DNA of 64,000 bases from Udeniomyces pyricola (Eukaryota; Basidiomycota; Tremellomycetes; Cystofilobasidiales; Mrakiaceae): contig BCIK01000004.1 of the NCBI GenBank assembly GCA_039545295.1, forward strand, positions 869,389 through 933,388, written 5' to 3'. Under the pieces are notes generated by a model. That model saw only the letters and a program-made list of their open reading frames with translations. It ran no database searches and was not told where the DNA came from. Shown here piece by piece: positions 1-11,942 of the stretch. Made by a program: the position numbers and the translations under genes. The stretch's first letter is position 1; each line of letters opens with the position of its first letter.

Positions 1-3000
1 GCCCGTATGCGGCGTCAGAGAGGGTCGAGTCGGCGGTCGAGAGGGAAGGCTGGGAATTCGAGGGCGCAAAGGGAGTTTGATAATGGGATGTAGGAGAGAA
101 CGAGGTGGATGGAGGTGTTGACGAGGAGGAGAGAGGTACCGATGTATCGTACGTAGAGCTAAATTGGCTGGCAACCCGTGAGGCCATAGGAGGAGGTGGT
201 GGTGGGGAAGAAACTATTGAAGAGACAAGAGGTGGGGTAGAGATTCGGAGGTTAGAGCTGAGATCCGTTCCGAGGGCAAGGAGGTCCCTTTCGACACCAG
301 TGTTGGTGGGCGTATGCTGCCTGCTCGGATGAGGCGATGGAACTGGTGAGACAGGAAGGGGGACAGCTGTAGGAGAGACAATGGGAAGGAGGGATGATTG
401 GTTGGCGAGATTAGGAGATGACGTTCGCTCGGTTCCGTTTGCTCCTTGGATACTTGTCGCGGAGCTTCGTCGGAGGAAGTTGAACGCGCGTGAAGAGGTG
501 CCACCAGGACTTAATGCGCCACTGCCACCGTCGTCTTCACCACTTCGCCTACCGAAACCTTCGCCAAGTCCACCTTCGAGATCGACGTCGATCATCCCAC
601 CGGCTCCCCCTCCCGCACGATCTCTGTTCCCACCGTCACGGCGGTCATTCTCGTCGTAGGTCGCTGTCGAGTCGACGACAACCGAGGGATGATTGTCCGA
701 GAATGACTCGGCACCGTTCGCTCCGCCAAGGATCCATCCACCTCGCAGGTTTTTAGCCTCGGCCAGAGCAACGGCCTCCGAGGCAACAACGTCAGATCGA
801 GTCGGCAGGTCAAGTGGAGCAGCCATGGGCGCGGGATGCGAGGGCGTATGTTGATGATGAACGACAGGAGATGAAAGCGGGCTTCTCTTCTTGCGGTAAG
901 CAGCTTCGACGGGTGAGAGGAGTTCGGGATTGGCAAGCGTGGTGTGAGTCGAGGGTACAGTAGAGACGAGTTGGCGACTGCCACCAAACCCGACAGAGGA
1001 AGACGGGGGGTGGGAATGTTGTTTGAACTGAGCACTGCCCTCGTGATTAGCGCCCAAATCGGGTGAAGCAGGGATTAGCTGACCCTCCCTCGCTTTGTTC
1101 CCATCCCCTTCGTTGGTAACATCGCCCAAGCCGAGACCTTCGTTGACCGCCTCCACATCCATACGAGCGGCTGATAGATCATCCTTGAGCAGACCAGCAT
1201 GATCCCACAATCGGACGGATCGATCCCACCAGGCTTCGAGAACGTTCCACCCTCGGTATTCTCCTGTGAGACGCATCCCCGTCGAGCGATCTCCATACTG
1301 GTCTCCGCCAAGATAGTCAGTATAGCCGATGCCATCTTCGGATCCCTGGAAGTACAAGAAGGCGGCCAAAAAGCAAGTAAGTAACAATGATATGGAGATC
1401 AGGGGAAGAATATTCGGGATCAGCATGGTGGGATGAATACATGTGGAAGTGGCCTGAACAATCATTTGAGCGCTAGCCCCGCTTTCATTCTCACCACTTA
1501 TCCAAGATGGACAAGTGCTTATGATAGGAGTGCGACGAAAAGGACCGGCAAAACAAGAACAAGCTAAAGGTACGTACGCTATCTGTCCCACGACCACTGC
1601 CATCTAGCTCCCAACCTTCCCCACTCTCGAGCTCGTCGGCAAACGAGGCGAGCCAGCGACCCCAGCCGCCTTCACCTTCACCCTTCCAAAGAACGCACTT
1701 GGTGTCAAAGTCGCGCCCAAAGACAATGACCTGCCCCCACTCACCCGACGGACCGGGATCCAGATCGACCCCGACGTAGTTGCCCGATCGATCCGAGATG
1801 AGTGGAAGCCAGCCTCGGTTGGCGTACGCCTTCTTGATCCACCGCGGTGGTAGTGAGCTCATTTGGGCAAGGAGCTTGGGGTTGGCTCCCGTTCGCGGGT
1901 CGGCTTCGGCTGTCCGCCAAAATTGCCATTCGCGCAGGACATCCTCGAGCGGAAGCAAAGCAAGGCCGAAGAAGAGGCCCTCGGTCGCGCCCCCGTCGAC
2001 ATCCTGACCATCAGCGCAGAGGTACGAGTCCCGCACAGACGAGGGAAGTCGCATGTTGAGTGTCCGTTCGAGGACATCGATGATGTCGAGCGATGAGGGA
2101 AAGTTGAGCGAATCGGATAGCTCCGGGTACGAGTTGACGAGGAAGGCGTTGATTCGGTCCCAAGTATGAGTCAATGGAGGATACGTGGCGTTGGGAGGCA
2201 GATGGGCGCCGACGCCTTGCCAGGTCGAGCCATGCTTTGGACGGCTTTCGTTAACAAACGAGCCTTGAGATGTGTGGCCTGGGTTGGCAACATAGTTGTA
2301 ACCTGAGTCAGGCATGCGAGGTGGGTATGTAAAGGTACTCGGTCCAGGCGAGTCGGGTCGTTGCTAGGAGGTTAGGTGAAGCCGCCAGAGATGATATACA
2401 CGGAGAAAGATGAAGAAGGGCGGTGGGAGAGATGACATGATGATAAGGTCCGGCAGGGCAGGAAACAGAATGGAAGAAAGTGGTCGCGAGACAGAAGACG
2501 AGGATGGCATCAGTTGAGGTGTTCAGGGACAAAAGGACGTTGAGCCAGAAACATGTCCGGGATATGGGTATTTGAAGTCGGTCAAACAAATAATGCAGCC
2601 AGCTGGTTGTGAGAAGAATCGACAAAGAGGCAACAAATGCGAGAGCAGCAGAGACGATTCAGGCTGTGCGTGCTAGCGGCAACGGCGGGTTGAAGCAAGA
2701 TCACGTCCCGTGGAACGGACAGGCATTCGGATACAGTTCATAAATCCATGTTACATCCTTGGATGCTCCACAAGTTGAGCGCTGACTTTACGTCCGGAAA
2801 ACCCTGCTCATGAGGTTGGCAGTCTGACGTCGAAGGGTGAGGCATCGAGAAAGGAGAGCCAAGAGATGGTCCCGAGGAACGCCTCCTCATCCAAATCATC
2901 GAGCTCATTTGCATGGTGGCCTTTGGTCTTTCTCGTACCGACTCGTTCGACGACGGCACTTAGTCGTTCGAGGACATGAGAGCGAACGTTACTTCCAGAC

Positions 3001-3762
3001 AGGTTCACGTGGGCGTCGTTCCAGATCCACTCGGTCAGGAGTTCATCTCGCTGACGATATTGATTGGGTGCGCGCGCGGACCTCGTGTTCCCTCGCTGGT
3101 CCCTTCTTCGCAACCACCCCCTCCCCCCTTAATCGTGTACCCAAGGCCATATTGGTGGTCATTTGAACCTGAGGAAATGACTCACGTTGATGAGTGCGTT
3201 GGATGGGAGGGCCGGGGATCCTGGCCGAGAGTCAGAGAAGCCAAAGCCATCTTGAAGCCCGACGCCTAGAGAAACGCGTGAGGGTTCGTCCATGCCGTAA
3301 GGTCGGTCGTGCGTCGGAACTTGATTGAGGTAGAGGATGGGCGACAATAACGCGGGACAAGTCATGTTACGATGAAATAGGGTGCCAGAGAAGAAGGGTA
3401 GATGTAGATATAAACAGCAAAAAGAGGGGGAAGGGGCAAGCAAATCGTAGAGGAACAGAAGAACGGAAAGGCCAGAGCGGGTCGAAAGAGGGGTTAGATC
3501 CAAACAAACGCTTGACGGACAGATCCCTCGGTCCAACGAGTCATGAACGGATGGCTCGGTTGGCTAGGTCAAGGAGGGATGTATGGGGCAGACAGTAGCA
3601 AGAAAAGAATGCTATCAAAAGTTCGATGGAAACAGAGGACGCACGGGTGAAGGCGTCGTCTGTTGATCGCAAGAAAGCAGCCTTGCGCGAGGTGGGAACG
3701 CCGGATGGAGCGATGTTGGGCGAGGAGCTGAAGAGGGAAGTGAAGCCCGAAAAGAGTGGCAT
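1..3762 (-). CDS. KNR4: Knr4/Smi1-type cell-wall regulator, 3' end outside window
   Basis: Knr4/Smi1 proteins are intrinsically disordered hubs that tie cell-wall synthesis to the cell-integrity MAP-kinase pathway. The core exon 2302-1578 carries the SMI1/KNR4 fold: TEGLFFGLALLPLEDV, then GWLPLISDRSGNYVGVDL, then QVIVFGRDFDTK, then WLASFADELESGEGW. The next exon starts at 1345 (after a phase-0 intron) with TGEYRGWNVLEAWWDRSV and stays open to base 1 as a long Ser/Pro-rich tail, so the stop lies off the left edge. The first exon starts at the ATG at 3762 (MPLFSGFTSLFSSS) and ends near 3643 before GTGCGT; a second exon (THDRPYGMDEPSR) ends at 3191 before GTGAGT. Phase does not close between that exon and the core, so at least one exon in 3190-2303 is unresolved. 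Family identity is clear; the middle of the model is not. Confidence 0.85.
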
Positions 3763-4569
3763 CTTGAGGAGGTTAGTGGCGGCGTGAGAGCAGTAAGGAA
3801 GAGACTTTGTTGGAAAAGGGGAGAGGGCTGGGGATATGGGTGGAATAGGATGGCGTGTGCGATGATGGTACGTATAGCGGGAGGTGGAAGGGTCAAAAGA
3901 TGTCGGGGAGAGCTGGAACAGCGGGACTGAGCTGGAACAAGGCGAGCGAGCTCCAACGCTGTCGACTGTCCGACTGTCGACGAAGCGCGCCCAGGGAGTG
4001 CTGTACATTGTATGTTCTCATGCATCATGTTCTCAGGCCTTTGGTCACTCGCTAACATATATAAATATAGCCCCGGCTGATGTTATATATTGGTTCCTCA
4101 ATATAGTATAGAAAAATAAATAAATAAAAAGATCAACACCAGTCCTGCTGGACGACGTGTCATTTCAAGCTGGATATCAATGTCGATGCATGCAGAGTAT
4201 ATTATATAGACACAAGGAATTTAATGTCAACATGATCGACTCGCTGCGCAGTCTACACATACCATACATGACCAGCGCAGGCATCGACGAGACTGCTGCG
4301 ATAATGAACAAATAAATATCTATCCAACTAACATTAGTCGGTGAGATGCGAAGTCGGGCAAATGACGTCATTCCGAGCTGACCCCCTCGTCAGCCGTCGT
4401 CGTCCTCAACTACAAGCTCTGATGAGTTCTACTGCCCTTCCTCCCTCTTTCATTTTGTTCTGGCCCATCTTCACCTTGCTCCATAACTCCCACCCAACCT
4501 CGCCTACCAAGCCATCTAGATACCCTTCTTATCGACCCTCTGTTCTCCTTGCCCCGTCTTACTTGCCTC
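3763..4569. promoter_or_regulatory. Divergent promoter region KNR4 / repeat protein
   Basis: This 807-nt stretch separates the start of KNR4 (minus strand) from the start of the repeat-protein gene (plus strand), so it must hold both promoters. The middle (4060-4330) is AT-rich. The last 150 nt before the plus-strand ATG are strongly pyrimidine-rich on the plus strand, as is common for fungal 5' leaders. No specific factor site was identified. Confidence 0.5.
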
Positions 4570-7500
4570 ATGTCAGATAACACCATCAACCAATCCCTTC
4601 CGAACCCGGACGGAGCCTTGCCCGTACGCGTCATCTCTCACATTATCATCTCCCTCTGCATCTCTTCCCCCCCCCCCTCCCTCCTCCCCCTCCTATTGGA
4701 GGCGAGGCACAATTATCGCTCATACGCCCTTTCCATCTCAGTGTTGCTCTCGCACGTTTCGCATGATAGTCTCTTGCTCACATTCCTTCGGGTCTGCTCA
4801 TCCCATTCTTCAGAAGAACGCCGTTGTCGACGAGACAGCCAAACTACACGCTACCGGTCAGCAGGGCATCGGAGGCCTCGGCTCATCCGACATCGCTCAA
4901 ACGACGTCAACGCACGCCTCAACGGTCCCCCACTTGTCGACCCTGCAATCGTCCTCGCTCCCATCCACCACCACTCGATCAACTGCCTACCCTGCCACCT
5001 CATCGACTCAGCATCCCGTCGGTTTCAACGCCGAAGAGTTCCTCCATGAGGCCGAGGAGGTCGGTGCTCAGGCTCTGGCCGCTGCTCAGAACGTCGCTAC
5101 CAACTTATTCAGCACAGCGGCTGCTTACCTTCCTTCGGCTGATCAAACGAGAGAGGCGGCCAACATCGCTGCTACCAAGGCCCAAGAGACAGCCGGTAAG
5201 TGTGTACATCAGCGTTGCGATGATTTTCCTTTATTCCTAGCTTGCATGCTTTCCTGGCCGCAATCAGGGCATATTCTCCATTCAGTTCCATCTGTCCGCC
5301 CCCATCTGTGGTTCAACACCTGAACCTCGTAACATGATGATGCGTTACTAACCTTGACATTTATTGCTTATCCTGTGTTCCATGGGCATCGAATCTTCTT
5401 CCCATCTGCATCGCTTGTGTTCCTCGACGTTTCCGCATCGCATGCAGGCATCGTCGCATCCAACGTTACCCAAGCTCTTCCGACAAGCGAGCAGGTCTCG
5501 GCAGCCGCCCAGCAAACCACTGATCTTGCTGCGCAAGCCACCGGCCAAGTCGCCGCTTCTCTCCCATCTACTCAGCAAGTCCGTGACACGTCCGCTACCG
5601 CAATCCGAAGTGCCGCCGACGCCTTGCCCACAGCGGAGCAGGCCCGCAGCGCGACCGACTCGGCTGTCTCGCAGGCTAGGGACGTCACCGACTCGGCTCG
5701 TTCTTCGCTCGCTGCTACGACGCCTCCTCCTGTCTTCTCGACCGACTCGAGCTCTGCCTACTCTGCGACGAACCTGCCTCACGCAAACCAGCCGGGATCC
5801 AACAACCCTTTCCTCGACAACAACGCCGCGGGCGCGGGCAAGCAGGTCGGTGGCATGGCTGCCGTCATTTCGGACGAGATCGCTCGGGCTGCCGTGGCGT
5901 CTTCTGCGACTTCGATTGGCACGTCCTCGAATGAAACAACCTCGGTCGGATCTGGCAAGCAAGTTGGAGGTATGGCCGGTGTGATTGCTGATGAGGTCGC
6001 GCACGCTGCTGAGCGATCATCCGCTACCTCTGTTGGAGCTTCTACTCCATCATTCTCGGCCGGGCCGACCGCCGGCGTCGTCTCGGACTCCGAGAAGGCT
6101 TCCGACGTGCACCAGGTCGGCGGTCTTGCCGCCGTCATTGCTGAAGACGTTCGTACCCATCTCGAACTCATTATCTTTATTATTTGTTTTCGATAAGCCC
6201 ACATGAGTCTTATGTGCATCTGGACTGATAAGACGTTCATAACTGTCTCCTGCAGGTCGCGCGGGCCGCGGAGAGGTCAACCGCTACCAGCGTCGGATCG
6301 AGCTTGACGCCCCCTTCGCTCACTTCCAGGGATTCGGCTCTCGAGACCCCTGGTACTGCAAAAGTCCTCTCTAGGGAAGTCTACGGTGGTCCTGGTGCTT
6401 CTTTGGGTAGCAGGCAGACGCCTACGCAGATCCAGCCAGGTGAGCCGACATTCTGTGACTGATATAATCCCTCGAAGCCAGCTTGTGCTAATACTTTTTG
6501 ATACACTCTGGGTCTGTCATTTCAGTTGCTGACGACCACTCCGCCTTCCGATCAGCTGTTGGTCCTCAGGGTCAGCTGACTCCCGGAGGTTCGTCTTTCT
6601 GTACATACGTTGGTTGACATGCAGTCCAGGCTGCGTCTGATTGTCCTAACTTCTGCCTCTTCCATATCCTTATAGGCATCACGCCCGGTCAGGAGCTTCC
6701 CGGAGGCTGGGGCCACACCGGCACTGTTCGACCTGATACGACCATTTATCAAGACGCTGAGCAGCTCCTCAAGACTGTCGGCCAGGTTGCTTTCAGTACG
6801 TTGTGTCACATCGAGCTCGCACCTACTGCAAGGATTGATTCTGAGAGTACTTTGACTGATTTAGAGTATGGTATTACGTTCACTGCCTCTTCCTCGTTCA
6901 GCTGCCATCCCTCATTCTCTGATCGAGCGGTTCTCCAACCACAGCATCAAGGACGACCATCCCATTGCTACCACCACCAACACGCTTCCACACGAGTCCA
7001 CCGGCGTCCCGGCTGCTCACATCATCCCTACGACGGCCGACATTCAGCACGCCGTCGAAAATGCCAAGGCCGTCATCGCCGCTCATTTGCCCACTACTCA
7101 CCAGACTCATGAGGCTGTCAATACTGCTGCCTTCAAAGCTGGCGAGGCCGCCGGTGTTGTTCAAAACACGGCGTCGAACTTGGTGAACGCCGCATCGTCA
7201 TACCTTCCTTCAACCGCTCAAGTCCAGCAGACCGCCGAGCAGACCCGAGACGCCGCCGCTCAGCAAGCCAGCGCCGCCGCCAACATCGCGTCTGAGCAGG
7301 CCAACGCTGCCGCTGAATCGCTGCCTTCCACCGACCAGATCCGGTCGGCCGTCCCCGCTCCGTCGCAAATCATCCCTACCGACAGCGACAAAGTCAACAA
7401 CCGATCTCTCGCTTCGACCGAGCTCCCGAGCTTGGGTGACATCAGCAACGCCGCTGCAGGCGCTGTTCACAACGCTGCCGCCTTCCTCGGGTGAGTGTTG

Positions 7501-8961
7501 CTTTGACTAAACCCCTCCCTTTCCCCTGTTGACTTTTTCCTCACGCCAGTCTTGAGTACGTTGCTGATTCGCTGCATATACGGCTCCGTCTCCCTTGCTT
7601 TAACTCCTCAGCCTCGCCTCGCCCACGTCTCCTTCAAAGACCTCGACCGGCGTTTCTGAGGAGCCCGCTTCAATCCGTCAGCAGGCCGACGCTGCCAAAG
7701 GTGGCTTTGCCTCGACTATCGCCGAGAAGGTTGCTCACGCTGCCGAGGAATCGTCTGCCACATCTGCCGGTTCTGTCCCGCTTTCGTCCCAAATCAAGGA
7801 GATTGACGTGCTTTCTGCTCCCGACGTCGCGATGGGCTCGAGCTCAGACTTGAAGAAGAGCGAAGGCGTCGAGGAAGAGACTCTTGTCGGAGGTGGAGGT
7901 CTCGCCGCCACTATCGCTGATGAAGTCGCCGCCGCCGCCGAGGATTCATCCGCCACGAGTGCCGGATCGGTTCCGCTCGCGCACCCTCCCGCTCCCATCT
8001 CGCGACACTCGGATTACGAGCAGCCCGGAAGCGTCAGCCAGATATCTCGGGAGACATACGAGAAGCCTGTTCACGGACAATCGGAGTTTGAGCAGCCCGA
8101 CAGCGTCCGCCAAATCTCTCAGAACACGTACACAGAGCCTATTCGCGAACAGGCCACCTCTCAGACCGCTCCAATTGTCCACCATACGTCTTCTGGTGAT
8201 GATGGCCTCCTCAATTTGGGTTTGGGAGCCCCCCTCAACGAGGGACATGGTACGTTATATCTACTATCTTGGCGGGTCGTGTTCCAGCGTATTTTCTTAC
8301 CTGTTTTTCGTCGCCCTTTATGGTGCCTTTCATCCTCCTTCCAGGCCCCGTCACCACCACCATTACCACCTCGGCCGCTCCGCTCAACGTCGTCCCGACC
8401 ACGTCGGCCGCTATCCGGGAGGACGAACCACTCCAGCCCACTACGGAGGCTTCCGAGTCGGCTCTCAACCGAGCCGATACCCGCGCCGTCGAGTCCAAGG
8501 CCCACCACGAACCGTTGGCCGTCAAGTCTTCTGATGCCAGTGTTGCGTCGATCGCACCCTCGACCGTCCACGTGATCGCGTCGTCATCCGAGCAAACCGA
8601 CTCGCACCCCGTCAGAAAGGAGTCTGCTTTGACCGACGAGCGACAGGTACCCGACCGCGATCAGCTTGCCAAGCAAGAGCGCGCCAGGGAGGAGAGAGAG
8701 CTTGCCGAGAAGACGCACGCCAGGGAGTCCTCCACCGCTTCGAAGACCAAGGCCGACCCTCAAGTTTACGTTCCTTCAAGCCCCAGTAGCAGCAGCAACA
8801 GCACCACTGGCCACAAGAAGAGCCTCAGCGAGAAGGTCCGTCTGTTGAACTCGTTTTCTATGAATGCGTGCACTCTACGGCCGCGAAACTTACCGATCCT
8901 CTCTTGTCTTTGATTTTTTTTTTCCTTGTGTCAGTTTAAATCTTTGGTTCACAAGCACTAA
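4570..8961 (+). CDS. Two-family amphipathic repeat protein, unknown function
   Basis: I do not recognise this as a named protein. Ten exons close in frame to 1082 residues: 4570-4623, 4814-5195, 5448-6148, 6256-6439, 6526-6588, 6676-6795, 6902-7490, 7612-8249, 8345-8835, 8935-8961. Family A is a helical repeat of about 30 residues with the pattern LPST-x-Q-[VI]-R followed by alanine every third or fourth position (for example ASLPSTQQVRDTSATAIRSA); it resembles LEA, apolipoprotein or perilipin-type amphipathic helices. Family B is a unit of about 25 residues, GGxAxxIADEVAxAAExSSATSxG, seen five times. The order is A-block, B-block, A-block, B-block, which suggests an internal duplication. A charged segment and a basic tail (SLSEKFKSLVHKH) follow. 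No signal peptide or membrane segment is seen. A lipid-surface or stress-protectant role is inference only. Confidence 0.85.
4814..5756 (+). repeat. Family-A helical repeats, first block
   Basis: Spans exons 2 and 3 and is interrupted by an intron at 5196-5447. The protein repeats a unit that starts with a helix-capping LP(S/T) motif: YLPSADQTREAA, ALPTSEQVSAAA, SLPSTQQVRDTS, ALPTAEQARSAT. Each unit is followed by an Ala-rich stretch with polar residues spaced as on an amphipathic helix. The spacing between LP motifs in the last three units is about 22-37 residues. Confidence 0.75.
5839..6320 (+). repeat. Family-B repeats, first cluster of three
   Basis: Three copies of the GG(M/L)AxVI(A/S)(D/E) unit: KQVGGMAAVISDEIARAA, then KQVGGMAGVIADEVAHAA, then HQVGGLAAVIAED continuing as VARAAERSTATS. 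An intron (6149-6255) splits the third copy exactly after the aspartate codon. Two further copies lie at about 7700-7790 and 7880-7970. All share the helix IADEVAxAAE followed by SSATSxGS. Confidence 0.8.
6902..7380 (+). repeat. Family-A helical repeats, second block
   Basis: Exon 7 repeats the architecture of exons 2 and 3: IIPTTADIQHAVENAKA, HLPTTHQTHEAVNTAAFKA, YLPSTAQVQQTAEQTRDA and SLPSTDQIRSAVPA. It is followed downstream by the second B cluster in exon 8. The parallel order of the two halves points to a large internal duplication rather than independent growth of each repeat. Confidence 0.75.
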
Positions 8962-9574
8962 ACGCCTGCCCTTCTTCCATGCCTATCCTCCTTTTTTGGT
9001 TCACTTCCTCTCTCTTTTTGGGTTCCGCACTAGCTAGTTTCCCTCATGTCGCGCTTCTGTTACTATCTCCAACTCGTCTTTAATGCTCGTGATCCGGCTG
9101 TATCGATCCTCTCTTCTTCTTTTCACCTTTCTTCTCACGTGTTCTAAGTTGTCTGTGGGTTTCCCTTGTCTCTTTCGGCTCGCGTGTAGTTTTCGTCCGT
9201 GCCGAACGATCAGTAGTACTCGGCCTAGGTTGGATCTCAATCCGTGCATGTCAGATGTAGCCACATGGATGTTGTCTATTGTGATGTTCTCTTCACGCAT
9301 GAGGTTGTGAAGACATAAATGACGGATTCTGAGTCATACGGCTTACCCCATGATGCGAAACCGAAGCTAGCGAAAGCAGGCCAAAGCCTTGATCCGGCCG
9401 GCCATATTTACCTTGATCGATTCATCTGCCTGGAGCTTGCGCGCGCTCCAACGTGTAACAACGCGTCGAACGCGTCGGTTGCCCTCTATCCTCGTCTGCC
9501 CTTAAACCCCACTCCCATCTACGTCGTCCTTCCGCTCACCACCCTCCCCCATCCTTAATCACCACACAGTATCC

Positions 9575-11942
9575 ATGAGCGGTACATATTTTTCGTTCCC
9601 TCGTCTCTTTCTTTAATCCGCTTCATCGGACCTTCCACTCATCCGCTCTCCGCGTCCTCTTTGACCTTCTCCATCCCCATCCGCCACGCGCCTTGCCCTT
9701 CCTCCTCTTCCCAATCTCCTTCTCGTCCGGCCGCACCCGCTCACTGGTGTATGCGTACCGAGCAGATCCTTACTACGGAGGAGGAGGAGGATTCTCCACT
9801 CAAGGTGGAGGTTCCGAACCTGCTGCACCCAAGGTCTGTACTTGGCCAAACCAAGGCAAACGAGGAAGAGCCAAGGCATAGACAGGGAGAGAAGAGAACC
9901 TGGACCAACATGCTAGGTATGCCAGGGGCTCACAAAGACCGAACTAAGCAAAGCTGACCTTGTCTCATTTCTGCCATTGTTCGTCCCATTCGTTTCATCC
10001 TCGGGACACTGATGAATCTGGTTCGAATGACCTCTTGCCAGCCTAAATCGAGCCAAACGATTCGACCGATCACGACGAAGCAGTTTCTGAACGCTACGCA
10101 ATTCAATACCGATGCCGAGTTCGTCATCGACAACGTCGAAGTCAACCAGGTCCGTCTTCAAGCTCATCACCTTCAACCCTTTCTCTCGCTCATGCGTACC
10201 TGAGCGAATATGCCGCAAGACTGGGATGAAAGCGATGGGCATTGAGGTTGAAGAAGACGGAAAGACGAGAACATAGCATGATCTCACTAGTTCTGCCACA
10301 TCTTCTTCCACATCTACCTTCTTCCACGCCCTCCCCCCTCCCTTGTTCCATCGCGCCTTGACCTTATTGCGCCTTGTCACATCAGATCACCCTCGTTGGA
10401 ACCGTCCGAAACCTCGCTGTCTCCCAGACGCATGTCAACATCGTCATCGAGGACGGGACGGGCTCGCTCGAGGGTCGAAAGTGGCTCGATCAGAACGTCG
10501 ATGAGGATATCGAGTCTCAGATTCAGTAAGTCCCATCACTCGTTGACTGGATAAAGTACAAGGAGAGATTTAGTTTGCATGCTTCTGAGTGCCTTTCCGA
10601 GCCGATAAGAGGGGTCTGTCAGGATCGATCAAGTGGGTCTTCAACCAAGCGCTCTCATATACCTAGTCACTCACTGTCTTGTTTACTTCCTCGTCCAACC
10701 GCTCGACCGGTCACTTCCATAGACAAGACACCTACATCCGTGTCATAGGAACCATCAAGTCCTTTGCCAACAAGCGACACTTGGCTATTACGGGTTTCCG
10801 ATCGATCACCGACTCCAATGAGATATTCTATCATCTCATGGAGGCTCAGTTGGTTTCGTTGACGATGAAGAGAGGGAAACCAGAGGTTCGTTTTGAAACC
10901 CTTTCTCTGTCCCTTGCTGGTGGAAACTCACCGTTCCGAAATCGAGATGGAGTCGATCGACTTGGCTTCGACTCGACACGCTCTGAACATGGAGGATGGA
11001 TGGCTCCGGGCCATGCCCTTTTCGGCTTTCCCTTTTTGAGACCTCTTTTCTTTTCTCTTTTCTTCTTTTCTGTATTATTACCATCACAGGACCAAGTCCA
11101 GAGCCTCGCGGGCGGAGGTGCTGCCCTTGGTGGTACCCGAAGCGGAAACGTCAACGATTACCAAATGGGCGGAACTAGTGGTGGAAATTCTGCGCTCGAC
11201 CTCTACAAAAATCTTCCTCAGTGCGTACAAGCTTACTCGGACGGAGTTTCTTTTTTTCTATGTTAAGACGATTCTTTGTTTGGCTACATCGTCTTTCGCG
11301 GCCGTTCAAACCTGTGCTAAATCCCTTTCCCCCCTGTTTTCCGCTCTTTCTTGCATCACTGTTTTATCTTTCTACACATCTGGGTATCATCAGGATCCAA
11401 CAACGCATCATGGCCGTCTGCATCCAGGATCCACCCGCCGAAGGCCACCATATCCAAGTCGTCGGCAAAAAACTTGAGAAGCAATTCGATGGCGACACCA
11501 TCTTGTTCGTCGTTGCCTTTGCTCGTCTCTCTTTCTGTGTCTCGCGTCCGATGGATAGCTCACGCATTTTCTTTTTTTCTTTCTTTTTTTCCTTCTTTTT
11601 AACGTCAATCGCCTGTCTTTCTGTGTTTCTCTACGACTTTTGCCGATGACTTGTCTCTTGTTAATCTCAATCGATCTCGGGGTTTTCTTCTTGTTCTGTA
11701 GGGATGCGATCGAAGCCCTCATCAACGACGGTCATCTCTACACTGCTTTGGTGTGTACCAACACTCACTATCCTTTTTTTCATCCTTCTTTTGATCTTTC
11801 TACGCTTTTTCTTGAAACAATNCCNCCNCCNCCCCCCCCCCCCCTCTCGCGCCCCTTATCGACTTTGCTTGAGCTAACCGGCACACCTTTCCTCCAACTC
11901 TGAAACTTCAAGGATGACGAGCATGTTCTGCCGACAGCTTAA
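9575..11942 (+). CDS. RPA2: Replication protein A 32-kDa subunit
   Basis: RPA2 is the middle subunit of the heterotrimer that coats single-stranded DNA in replication, repair and checkpoint signalling. Nine exons close to 268 residues, the usual size: 9575-9581, 9766-9833, 10042-10149, 10386-10525, 10723-10885, 11090-11220, 11394-11504, 11702-11750, 11913-11942. The first exon holds only ATG AGC G. The N-terminus reads MSDPYYGGGGGFSTQGGG, the Gly-rich phosphorylatable leader of the family. The OB fold follows: ITLVGTVRNLAVSQTHVNI, then EDGTGSLEGRKWLD, then YIRVIGTIKSFANKRHLAI. A C-terminal winged-helix part follows after a Gly-rich linker, and the protein ends DDEHVLPTA. The intron after exon 8 contains four ambiguous bases. 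Downstream NAA25 is convergent. Confidence 0.93.
11822..11844 (+). other. Ambiguous bases in a poly-C run, RPA2 intron 8
   Basis: Four undetermined bases (11822, 11825, 11828, 11831) sit at the start of a C run inside the RPA2 intron 11751-11912. They do not touch coding sequence and most likely mark homopolymer sequencing trouble. Confidence 0.9.
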
